DNA of 64,000 nt. It comes from Dipetalonema caudispina. Its lineage: Eukaryota > Nematoda > Chromadorea > Rhabditida > Onchocercidae. The stretch spans positions 310,001 through 374,000 of the forward strand of contig JABVXV010000016.1 of the NCBI GenBank assembly GCA_013365325.1, written 5' to 3'. Below, piece by piece: positions 49,343 through 60,372 of this stretch. How positions within the stretch are numbered: the first letter of the stretch is position 1; each line of letters starts with the position of its first letter. The notes under the pieces were generated by a model that ran no database searches, was not told where the DNA came from, and worked only from the letters and a program-made list of their open reading frames with translations. The translations under genes were made by a program, and so were the position numbers.

Positions 49343-52196
49343 TCATAAAAGTTTCAATTCGCCACTAACTAAATCAACTAAATGGGTTGGACCAAAGATA
49401 CCAAGAACAGTCCGTGAGCCAGCGGGAATCTGTGTACGTCCAGCATCGGACACAATGTAAGCAAATAAACCCTGAAAATGTAACAGTGCTAAATTTGCGG
49501 CAAATTAAAAGAAACAAATACATCTACTTAAAAATGGTTATGCGAATCAAATAATAGATGAAGTGGATATAGCTCAAACTTCATGTTGAAGCAACAGATA
49601 TTTTTCAACTAGACCACCTAACACAGGTCTATTTTTGTGTCATTCGACGTAAATTAACATCAAGTACGAAAACTGACGACTTCTAAGAAAACTGAGCAAA
49701 AGTTAGTGGCACTCAATGCTGAAGCACAGTTTCTTCATATGTAAAAAGTTCGGAGGTTTAACATCAACTGAAAAAAATCAAAACATTTCAGTATTTTCTC
49801 ATATAGCTCCAATCTCTCAACTTCGGGTAATAAAGAGCTTAAATTACCAAGTCTTTTGCTTGTTTGAAAAAATCGAGAAGCATTTCAGTGTTATGACCTT
49901 TAACAACCACTTTCATTTCTCCTGATATTTTCCAAGCATCTAATGCACGTTGTCCCTAAATTGCATAATTTAAATTATAGTAGAAATATTGGAATCTACA
50001 GAAATATAATGGACAGCCTCCAAAATTTTTTTCGATACAATTTGTTTAAAAAGAATATTATACATCTTCGCTCCTCTGCGCAAGCCGATAAACACCAAGT
50101 GTTGCATGACCGACTTGAGCAGCTAACTTTCCTGCTCCCATTTTAAGGCTCATATTAACAACGAACACCATTTTATGCTGCCTATTTATGACACTTGTAG
50201 AATGGACTCCTGAAATACTTTTAAACATTTTTTAATCGAAATGTGATACAGTGTATACTGGATGAGGTAAAGCATCATTGATATATAGTTCATCGCTGAA
50301 TGGGATGAAAAGTTTTGATAGCCGTAACTTAACTAATTATACATCAGCTGTAACAAAATTTTACATTTCTATCCAGATTTCCATCGATTTTTCAACCCGT
50401 ACAAAAAAAGACAGTTGAACAACTTAAAAATATGGAAACATACCGCCCATTGAATTTTGCTCTTCGTCCGATTCAAAATCACTTTCGTTGCTGTGTTCTA
50501 AGATCCAATTTATCGCTGCTTCAGCCCCACCGATTTCTGAGAATACAATTTATGCACAATAAGAAAAACTGAAATACCCATATGACTCAAACATTTAGGA
50601 AATGTCATTCGAAAAACCTCCGAGAATTCACATGTCTGCGCTATATTCGTTTTCAGCTTCCAACAAGAGAAACTAATAATTTATTATTAGGCAAAATACC
50701 TTTCGTTTTGGATATAGCTAAGACAGCAATAGCTTCTTCAAATCCCAACTGCAGTATTTCAGCTAACAAAGCGGGATCCACAAGATCTTCCTTATTTTCT
50801 GGATCGGCAGGGTGCGAACAACTGGCACCAGCGACTAAGGTCTGCGTCAGTGAAATATCAGGATCTAATGGATTTGATGTCACTAAAACAGTATTTCAAA
50901 ATATGCGACTAGAGTACGAATATTAACTCATCAAACAGTATATCAATAAAATTTAATTTATTTGACAGATGAAATGCACAGCACAAATCAAATGCAAACA
51001 GTGATCCTTTATTCAGATAATATGAGCCCAAACGCGAATGCTCGATGCTTCTTCAAGATTCTTTACCTGGGCATCCAAGATAAACTTTCGCAAAATTCAC
51101 CGTAATTAATATAGAAAAAGCACACTAAGACTGTTATTTGGACTACAGGATTGTTCCAGCACATTCAGTCAAACAGATTTTACTGAATTTACCCGATTGC
51201 GAAGATTCAGCCGTCGTATACAGAGTTTCCTGATTGAAATCTGGAACCGCAGGTACATAAAAGGGTTGAGTAGGCACAGCAGTTTCCACCGAAGATATAG
51301 AAGAACTTGCTGGATCTAATACAGGCTGTGTTAATTGACTCTGACTTGTAGGTGCGGAAGATGATGGGAAACTTGTTTGACGATCAATGGTAGGGTCAGC
51401 AATGATTTGAATGTTTACTCTTTCTAAAAATGAACCTTATCACAAAATGTCATACCGACTTCAAGTTAAATCCATAATTTATATTTCGCTACAATAAAAT
51501 TGTTGAAACTACGAAACTTTGAAAAAAATGTACCGTTCGTGGAAGTGCGTGGGAAGTCAGACTCTGCAGGAGATGAAATTACAGGAGTTCGCTCACTACC
51601 TCGAACAGCTTCCCTACTTGTATTTGGAAAGCCTGGCGGAGGTGGAGGTGCCTCACTGAAGTCACCAGACGAGCCTCCCCTGTGATCAGTTGCTGGTATG
51701 CTGCAAAAACGACAATTTGACAGATCATGACTCAACCACAAACAAATAAATATGTCCGATAGTGAATGCAAACTGCACCTAACATTCATTACAAATTTAT
51801 GCTTCTAAACGAGGTTATAATAAATACAGACTAGAAGTTTACATTCTACGATAAATCTGCAGCACGCTATCCTGAATTATGTTAATGATTATGGTTTCAA
51901 AATTACATCTCCGAGGTTATGGCTACCTGAGAATGAATAAAAGTGCTTGCATAGGAATACTAATATGACTAAAAAGCATCGCTACAAAATCAGAATTTCA
52001 TGGAAATGCTTAAGACGTATTACATGAAAAACATTTAATAGTAAATGAGAAGAAAGTGATATATTGCCAATGAATTATTACATATCAATTATGAATTTAA
52101 TGTGTAGTACACTTTGTAAAATTCAAGCCGGTTTACTAATTTTTCAAAAGCAAAAACTAACCTTTGGAAGTCTTCGTCTGGCAACTCGTCTGACAT
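49343..52196 (-). CDS. PTRH2: Peptidyl-tRNA hydrolase 2 with N-terminal UBA domain (PTRH2/PTH2 family)
   Basis: PTH2 enzymes free tRNA from prematurely released peptidyl-tRNA. Exons in transcript order: 52162-52196, 51534-51700, 51193-51423, 50700-50882, 50444-50536, 50064-50209, 49848-49955, 49343-49471; phases agree and give 363 aa. Residues 1-145 are a Pro/Ser/Thr-rich, probably disordered region (one run of five prolines). About 176-225 is a UBA-like three-helix segment ([16 protein letters not shown] then [14 protein letters not shown]). About 248-363 is the PTH2 catalytic domain: [70 protein letters not shown]. elegans also has a UBA-containing PTH2, as far as I know. The start codon directly follows the stop of COX16. 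Confidence 0.93.
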
Positions 52197-52201
52197 CTAA
52201 A
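52195..52201 (-). promoter_or_regulatory. Combined COX16 stop codon and trans-splice acceptor for PTRH2
   Basis: On the minus strand the bases read tttag|atg. TAG (52197-52199) terminates COX16 and its AG is also a good nematode splice acceptor placed immediately before the PTRH2 ATG (52194-52196). This is the arrangement of C. elegans SL1-type operons, where the two cistrons have no space between them. Use as an acceptor is inference. Confidence 0.6.
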
Positions 52202-53387
52202 CAGCGTTTTGTTTTTTTTCTTTTAATTTGTTCTTGGCTATTTCTCTTTCTTTCTGCCGACGTTTCCTGCAGTCACATTTTAATATATGCAAAAAAAAAA
52301 GAAAAAAAGAAAGAAAAGGAACCGTTTAGACTCAGAAATCAATGTATTGTTCAAAACTACTTACTTCAATTGCAGAAATTCTTTATTGTCTTCCGAATCA
52401 CGTGGACCTCGAATATTTTCCCAGCTATCGTCCCCTTCCTTGACGAGTTCCTAAGTATATAGAAGCATTGACGAACAGCATCTAACAATGTGATGAATTG
52501 TTTAAATAATTTAACTACCTGATAAACCTCTTCTATACTTTTCTGTTGGTTGCTAATTCCTTCAGTATTCAGGAACTGATTCTGAAAGATTACTTTTGAA
52601 GACTCGTGTTGCGCCGATAATTTGAAGGTTACAAAAAGCATCAAATGTAAATACATCTGCTTTTTAAGCAAATTAAACAAAATGATTCATTTCCAGATGA
52701 CGTAACGTTTATGCCACTAAGAGAAACATTCTCTTTTTTAGGTGATGTCAGTGAAATAATGCACTTAAAACGCAGCAATTTGAAAATTATCTTCAAATAA
52801 TATTTTCAAACTCCACAAACACCAGCTTATTTGCAAGTGAACAAGGTCTTTAATTTAGAGTTTAAATCTCCCTGTACTTTTTCTAACAGTATTTATTCTC
52901 CCTAAAGTTTTTTGTTGCTGTGGATAGGAAATTTGAACATAGAAGAACGAACCCACGTGAGTATCTGAGATGACCTGCACCCCCTTAAGGCATCTCGAGA
53001 AATAATATTATTTCTGGAGTAATATTTAGTGACTGAACTTCATTTTGTTCTGCAGTCTATTTTTGAATTATTTAATGGTTGCTTCTGTGAATGAAGATTG
53101 CAAATTAAATGAAAAAAACAATGTTTTCTTTACAAAAACCAAAAACTCTTATCCAAAAAAGGCAAAATTTTGTAGTTCCGTCAATATTTTGAGGTTTTTC
53201 ATCCTAATTTTTAGTGTCCAAAAAAATAATAACATACAATTTCCTCAGCGTCAGCAAATGTACAGGAGGACGGTCCAAATTCGAATTTGATTTGCTGTAT
53301 TTTATATGCAAGTAACAAAGTGGCACTACCAACTGCGAAAAAAGGTAAACCTTTGCAAATAAATTTCCAGCTTCCTGCTTTACTCAT
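52197..53387 (-). CDS. COX16: Cytochrome c oxidase assembly protein COX16 homolog
   Basis: Small inner-membrane protein needed to assemble complex IV (copper insertion into COX2 in human work). Exons in transcript order: 53238-53387, 52519-52581, 52365-52450, 52197-52266; phases agree and give 122 aa. One membrane segment lies at about residues 13-30 (LPFFAVGSATLLLAYKI), preceded by a short basic N-terminus. The signature DDSWENIRGPR matches DDWKNIRGPR of human COX16. The C-terminus is very Lys/Arg/Glu-rich (EKKQNAV end). A ttttcag acceptor (AG at 53407-53406) sits 19 nt upstream of the ATG. It is the upstream member of the dicistron with PTRH2. The frame stays open upstream of the ATG, but the acceptor and family alignment favour this start. 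Confidence 0.9.
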
Positions 53388-54837
53388 AAAACGTTGCTCG
53401 ATGGACTGAAAATCAATTTTTGTGTAGCAATTAAGGACAAAAAGACACGACCATTTAGAAATATAAACATATTCACTAAAGAAACTAAAATTCCTAATTA
53501 GGAAAACAACCATGCAAAGCATTGATAAGAAGCGAATGGTCGCTGTAGTCCAAGCAATTTCAATATAATCTCTGTTAAGAAATGAATTATTCCCCTATTC
53601 ATTTGAATTCGCTAAACTATTTTCGTTAAAATCACAATTTATTAGCTGAATAGCGACACCCGTAACACTTAATCCAGAATAAACTCGCTAAAAGAGGCTA
53701 TAAAGTTAAAAAAAACGATATAATTGGCAGTGAACTTCTTATCAAAAAGCAAGTATTAACTATCCCTTGTTGATTATTAACCAACTCTCATGAATGAATG
53801 ATCAGTTAATGCGATTTTGAAAAACTTACCCAACTTTCTTATCAATTATATACCCACTCATCTAAAAGATGAATTGTTTAGCTATTTACTTACATCAACA
53901 ATGTTGCTTATTTCTCTCAGTTACCACTTCATGGTAAATTATCGATGGCTGTAAATAATATCTAAGATACTTTAAAAACTGCAAACCAAATAACAGTTCC
54001 TAAAGACTTTCGTCATTTTTTAAGCATTTCCACAATTTAAACAAAGCTTTTACCGCATGCCAAATTATAAGTACTACTCAATAGCAATGGTACACAGCAT
54101 GGGTGATCATTATCAGTTATCCAAGCCAATTTCAACTAGACAGATAGGTGTAGGATGGTCTTTGCCTGGCGATAAAATGACCTGGAAGGGTCATCTGTAC
54201 TACAATGCTTGACCTAATTGAACAACGCTACGACTGTAAAAACCTACCACCACCCTAACAATCAAAGCATTCTGCAACTACAAATTTGTGATTCTAACTA
54301 ATGCAGTGCTTAACATTTTCATAAGGAGTCAGATAAAGTTGGCAAAAAAATATCATCGTCGCCTAACCGTTCTACTATTGGATGGAAACCAAATTTCCAT
54401 AAGATAATAACGATTCAAACCAAGCTGTAATTTTTTATGCTACTCTGATGGGATGTTAACGAAAATTATCTTTTCCCGTCCTTTAATAATTGATCAGAAA
54501 TTGATGAAAGCATTGTGGTGAGTGACAGGAATGAATATTGCTTATTTATAAGTTTGTGAGAGTAATGGTTAATGTTATATGTGTGCCGTCATATACGTCC
54601 TTTGTAAGCGTACATTACTTTCTTTGCAAACATCTTCCCTTTTTTGTGTGATAATAAATGAAATTCAATAAAAAGTTCTAAAAAGAAAATTTCTGATTGT
54701 TGATTTCTGATCGAAACTTTATACAAAATTGTAGTTGTTTATAAATAACATGGCTGCACAAGCAATAGCAGCTATTACTTATTGAAATATTCTCAACTAA
54801 ATGTCACTGTACCGAATATCAGTTTCATATGCATTTG

Positions 54838-54878
<41 letters not shown>

Positions 54879-56505
54879 CAGTAATGTATTAGTTTTAATT
54901 TTTTCCACTTTAGATTGAAGAAATAATGTCAGATAAGAATCAAATTTGAGGAGTTTTTTTAAGCTTGTAACAGAGTTTAAAGTAACTTTTGGACAACATT
55001 GGTGAAGGGATTGTTTGTGAACATGTGGTATAAACCATAGTTTAAAAAGTTTTGCGAAAGAAACAAAACCTTGCATCTGGGAAACTGGAAATAAATTATC
55101 AAAACTGACCATCTTATCATTAAGAGGGTATGAATTGACTCATGAATTGAGTGATAATTAAAAGAATCATCTTTCATCCTGTTTTACACAACAACAACAA
55201 CGAATCATTTCTCTACCGGATTCTGATGTGTGATAAAAAATGGATTGTATATGACAACGATTGATGATTTTTATTGTCGCTGAACGGATAAGACTTCTCG
55301 AAGCAAAAATCACACCACAGAAGAAATCCGTGTTACGTTTGGCGATTTGTTATCATTTCAATATTCTTAATCTCTCTGAACAGTATACTCAACACCCCGT
55401 GATGAATATTAATAAAGAGGAATGGTTCAGTTTTTCTCTGCTTAATCAAAACTTAATCTCAAAATCAAAACCCCTCAAAAGCCTAATATATTCAGCAATT
55501 GGTACTCCGAAAATTAATCGCATTGAAGTACGACGTTTTGCCTTATCAGCCATATACAACAAAGTCTTACGACTGATTATCTCTCTTTTAATCATTTCAA
55601 GAATTTTCTTTCCGGAAAGACATTTCTACAATCAATATGTTGTTTGCAGAAGTATTTTTACAATCCGAAATCGTTGTTAAAATCGAATGTAAGTATTTAT
55701 AGGATGGTGATATAAATCTAGAAAATGCTTTTGAAGAGTTCGTTGAATCCTTAAGCTTCTACAAGAATAAAACAAGAATTCTTTCTCATTATGAAATGTA
55801 CTGGTTGTAATGGTTATTTTGATTATTACTAAAGATATGTTTGAGTCAAGTTATGATAATTTGGGTTTTCGTATGAATCTAACGTATAAGTATTAATCAT
55901 GTAATAAAATGTATCCATGGCAAATAAACATATCTTGGATGTTATGACTAGATGAACTTGAACAGGTCACGTGAAGGCGTCAAGTATATGCCAAAATTTT
56001 CCGGTAGCATTTGATTTGATAGTATCACCGGGAAAAAGCCCATCCTTCAAACCTTCTTCTATTATGAAGCTTATTTAAAGAATCAATCATGGAATCAAAT
56101 TGTCAACTTGATTAATCCACCCAAATAACATCTATTATTCTCATAAGTTTTCGTTGATACTTTGGAAATAAAAAAATATTCGCCACGTACTGTAAGTATT
56201 TGATAGGAATGTGATCTCCTCAAAAACCGTTTATATGAATTTGTCTCTTATCATTTATCACTTTCCATTTCAAATTTATCACTGACATTTTTATATGATC
56301 TCATTAGATGATTAAAAGAAGTATCTAACCAATCATCGTCGAATATTATTATTAATTATCCTTTAATCAGAGATGCAAATTCCCTGAAATCTGTATATTT
56401 TATTTGGTCTATTAAATACAACAACCGATTTATGAAAGGTTTATTGTGTCATTATATTTGTCTGTGCATTGGTTGCTGATTGCAATGCTTCCTGTATAAT
56501 TTAAT
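53388..56505. other. Intergenic region between COX16 and the PH-domain gene
   Basis: The two genes diverge, so both promoters should lie here. Contents: a 36-nt poly(T) run (54843-54878) and an uninterrupted 139-codon open frame (55261-55680) with no recognised motif or splice support, which I do not call a gene. Otherwise AT-rich sequence with stops in all frames. Confidence 0.5.
54843..54878 (+). repeat. Poly(T) tract, 36 nt
   Basis: Longest homopolymer in the window, in the COX16 upstream region. Length may be unreliable in sequencing. Confidence 0.9.
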
Positions 56506-59500
56506 ATGCGGTTGTTTAGACAAAACGACGATTACATTAATCTACCGGATCAGGTTGTCATTATTCACATCTTATCTTTTGAATTTCATCCTTATTTATT
56601 CTTTCATAAAATTTTCGCAAATCTTCCCGGATTTATTTAAAAATTGATTAACCCATCTGTAAATAATAATTATTTTTTGTTGAATGCATGATTTTTCGTC
56701 GGGTTTAATGTAACCCTCTAGTTTACTTTCCTTTTTTTTTTTTAAAAAAAAGGTGAGGAAATCCATTTATGATCACTCATTTCAAGAACTTCTAAAATCA
56801 AAATTTGCATATTTTTAGGAAGCACTTTTCTCGTTGCCGTTTGTGCTTTTCGGACACATCGAGAAAAGATCTCTTACAGCATTTGGATGGCGTTGGAGAA
56901 AGCGTGCTGTTGTTTTGAATCCTAGTGGGCATCTGATTATCTACAAATATTTCCTGGAGGGTATCGGAGCTGGGTAATTTTCATTTTTCTAAACTATTTA
57001 GATTCGTGCTTTATAGTATGCTGATGTTTTCATGTTATGAAAGTTGCTTTCATTAATTCAGTTTTGTTCATTATTTTATGAAAATAGTCTCATGACAGGA
57101 AACCTTTTCTGGGAAGAATAATTCATTTGGATGCAGCAGAGCATATCCAAGCCCGAATGGATAACGATGTCTGTCACATCAAAATTCATGATCATACTCG
57201 AAAGCGAGTTGGTTCCATTTTCTGTTCTGCTATTTCAAAAACTTTTTAGAATGTTTACTGAGTTATTTCATCGTCATAATTTTATTATAAATGGCATTTC
57301 CTTCTTTTATCCCCAACATTACACTTAAATTTAATGAGTTTTTAGACAGAACTGCGAATTAAAGGTACAAAAGCTCGTTTATGGGCAGCAAAAGTATTCA
57401 TGTTGGTTAATTTTTTTATTTATATTCTAATGAATCGAAAATAGTTACAGAATTAAAATAGTGAAATAATAATAATTTCAAATGAATGGTACCGAACTTC
57501 TTATTCTTATAAAATTACTTGAATCTGTTCGTAAATGCTATTATTGGTAGCAGTACCGATTCCAAAATTAATATCACCGTTGGAATTTTAAAACGAAAGT
57601 GGCAGCACTGCAGAAGTCATTAATTGAAAGTTTTTTATTTACAAATTAGTGACATTAGGCATTTTTTGTAGAATGCCATTTAATTTTGTTACTGATGATG
57701 GTATGATTTTTTTCAGGTACGAAGCTCCGCTTAATGATTGCAAACAGTAAGTTGCTATTGCATTTGTTAATTATAGCTTTCTGTAGTAACTAATTTCCAC
57801 TTTTTATTTAATAGTTATTCTGCTTCGAAATAAAAAGTAAAGTTGTCACTTAGAATCCGTTGTAAGCCATGGCCAAGAATAGTAACTTTAGGCGTTCAAC
57901 AGGTGCGGAAATAGAATGGCCAATGGAGCGTCCACTGAAAGTACTTGATTCAAAGATTTCTACATCAAGCATTTATGATATTGCTCTAGCAGCCAAAACA
58001 AATTACATGGAGAGATTTTCCAAAGCCAACACTGCTTCCCTTTCATCTGAGGTCAATTTTATATATTTCGATTGGATGATACCACCAGCTAAATATTTGG
58101 TTTGACTTTTGAGATTGGCTTCATCAGCAGCAAATGAGTTTAATAAATTTTCCATTTGTTATACTACGAACATTATTGACAAGTATCAATTGTGTTCTTG
58201 CTACACTTTTGCTACAAAAGTTTCTCATGAAGCCTTATTCAATTTAAATTTTCAATTTTATCCTTATTCAATTTATTCATGAGCGGCAGCAAATATATGG
58301 CTTAAAATTTCAAATTCCAAATATATTTTCAGCTGTTGGCTTAAGATATAAAAATTTCAATTCCGAAATTTTCATTTTATAGAGCTTCCCAGATTACACA
58401 ACTTCTGATGCCTCACACCAAAACACTCAACTGTCTGCGCAAATTTTAGTTCGTTTTATATGTCATTTTAAGCAAATCTTTGATAACGAATATATATACC
58501 ACTGTGTTGAGAGAAACTGGAAGTTTGCAGAAAACTGAAATTATGCAGTCATACAAAATTAGTGTGTTTTTCTTACGTTTTGTGAGACTTCCGAGAGCGC
58601 TACGGTTTTTATGAAGTTTTAATTTCTCAATAACTTAGCATTTTTCAGTTTTTAATCGAAATTCATTTAATATTTGAGTCATTTTCAAAGATTTCAATGG
58701 TAGTGGGTTTGCAATGATTGGTGGATTAGTATCATAGGCCTTTTTCGACAGGATAATATACAATGACGTCCAGTGTAACATCATCCTAAGTGGACTGTTT
58801 CAACAGTTTGAAAATTACTGAATGAAATAAGGGATTTTATTTAACGGTGTTGTCGTTTTAAAGGATATGGAACAAATAAGAATATCTGAAATGATCACAG
58901 CTTGTGGAATAGATTCCGAATCCAGCAATATTGAAAACGTTTCGGTACAAAATGGTTATATTAATTTTAATTATAGAAATTGTTGTAAGCGTTTGCCATT
59001 GGGAGAAGCTTATCAAAAGTTAGTTTCAGATTTATGGAAAATCTAAGAATAAAAACTTTGAAGCAAATGGTTTGCTGAAGCGCTCCAAATCAGCATTAGA
59101 ATTCACTTCTACCTCTCAATTTTCCATTACCAAGGTGTTTTATTATGCGAAAAACTATCGAAGTATTATAGTATCATAGGCACTGGTTCGAAACTTATCA
59201 GCTGATCAGTCAATTAGTTTCCTTCTAAATTTTCAAATTGTTTATGTTTCAAAAATCTGGAACTATGTATGGATTTTTGTGAAGATTTTTAAAAAATCGT
59301 TTTTTTTTTTTTGTATTATCAATATTTGTTAATTGATTCATTTTAATTTTCATTTGGGAAATCTACTTTTCTTGAAGATAAAGTTTAAATTGGTGGAAAA
59401 ATTTCAGGGTACAAATAAATCCATAAGCTTGGATCAGTTAAATGCAGTACTGATATCGCGTCAAGATCGTTTTCGAAAGCATTTGCAGAATATGATTGAA

Positions 59501-60372
59501 AGTCGGTTTTATGATAGTTTAGCAGAGTGCTCATTAAATTATTCGGTTTCCAGCATCCAAAAATTGCGTGCACAAGCTGGCAGTCTCCGAATGTCACAAA
59601 TTTATGTATGTTGTTAGATTCTTGTTTTTTCTTTTTTTATTTTAAAAAGTAGATATTAGGAGGTATTACTTGTTTCATGCTTTATAAAAAAGCTACTTAT
59701 TCTTATGAACATTTCTGTTTAATTTAAAAACTCAGTGGATCATTAACAATCATATGAATCCTATCATATCCTTCCAACATAAGGAGGGATTAATTTTCCA
59801 GATTCCCTATAATACATTGCTCATAAAGAATGAAGTACAAACACAACACCAATTTACACAACGTTTTGGACCGTCATCATCATTACCCATTGATATTAAT
59901 TATAAATTGTAGGAAGAATTAAAGTACTGTGATAAAATTGAAAATGATATTGTTTGTCATCTTTAAATGTATCTGTATACAATAATATCATAATACCAGA
60001 TTGTAATGATCAAATTTGGTTAAATTTGATCTCTGTCACAGTATACGCAGGTCATTTCCTGTTGTGACTTGAATCGCTTTTACTATTCTATTAATCTTCC
60101 ACTCTGATGAAAAAATAAACTCATTTACTTATTGTCTAATAATATCTCAAACGACAGTCACCTGAATAATTGTTAACTTCCAAAACACAGCATCCTATGC
60201 AAAGTAATTATCTATGATAATGTGGGTTTTATATGAAAATTTGTTTATTATGCAGAATGAAGCTCTTCATCAAGAATTACTTAATCAAATTTTATTCTCG
60301 AACAAAAATGATGGAAATGTTGCATATACTTCCAAATTGCTTATATATTTCTTCATTCTATTTTTAATTTGA
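56506..60372 (+). CDS. PH-domain protein of unknown function with alternative C-termini
   Basis: Exons: 56506-56553, 56819-56973, 57099-57207, 57346-57364, 57717-57746, 57867-58051, 58864-58944, 59030-59134, 59408-59605, then either 59802-59912 (TAG; total 346 aa) or 60256-60372 (TGA). An N-terminal PH-like domain is suggested by IEKRSLTAFGWRWRKRAVVL, GHLIIYKYF, GRIIHLDAAEHI, VCHIKIHDHTRKRTELRI. The middle is Ser/Lys-rich, and about 66 residues after it look helical or coiled-coil (SLDQLNAVLISRQDRFRKHL). The 59802 end is polar and has AATAAA at 60114-60119. The 60256 end finishes with a hydrophobic segment (LLIYFFILFLI) typical of a tail anchor. Both enter in phase 0. The PH 3' end is uncertain: extending exon 4 to 57401 gives a W-containing last helix but breaks the frame into the next exons. 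No acceptor lies just before the ATG. Family not recognised. Confidence 0.65.

Noticed and set aside
52064..52462. 132-codon plus-strand frame across COX16 and PTRH2 exons
   Set aside because: Antisense shadow of well-supported minus-strand exons.
55261..55680. Uninterrupted 139-codon open frame on the plus strand
   Set aside because: No recognised motif, no acceptor or leader tied to its ATG, composition typical of chance AT-rich frames (I, K, L, S, N). Kept only as a note in the intergenic entry.
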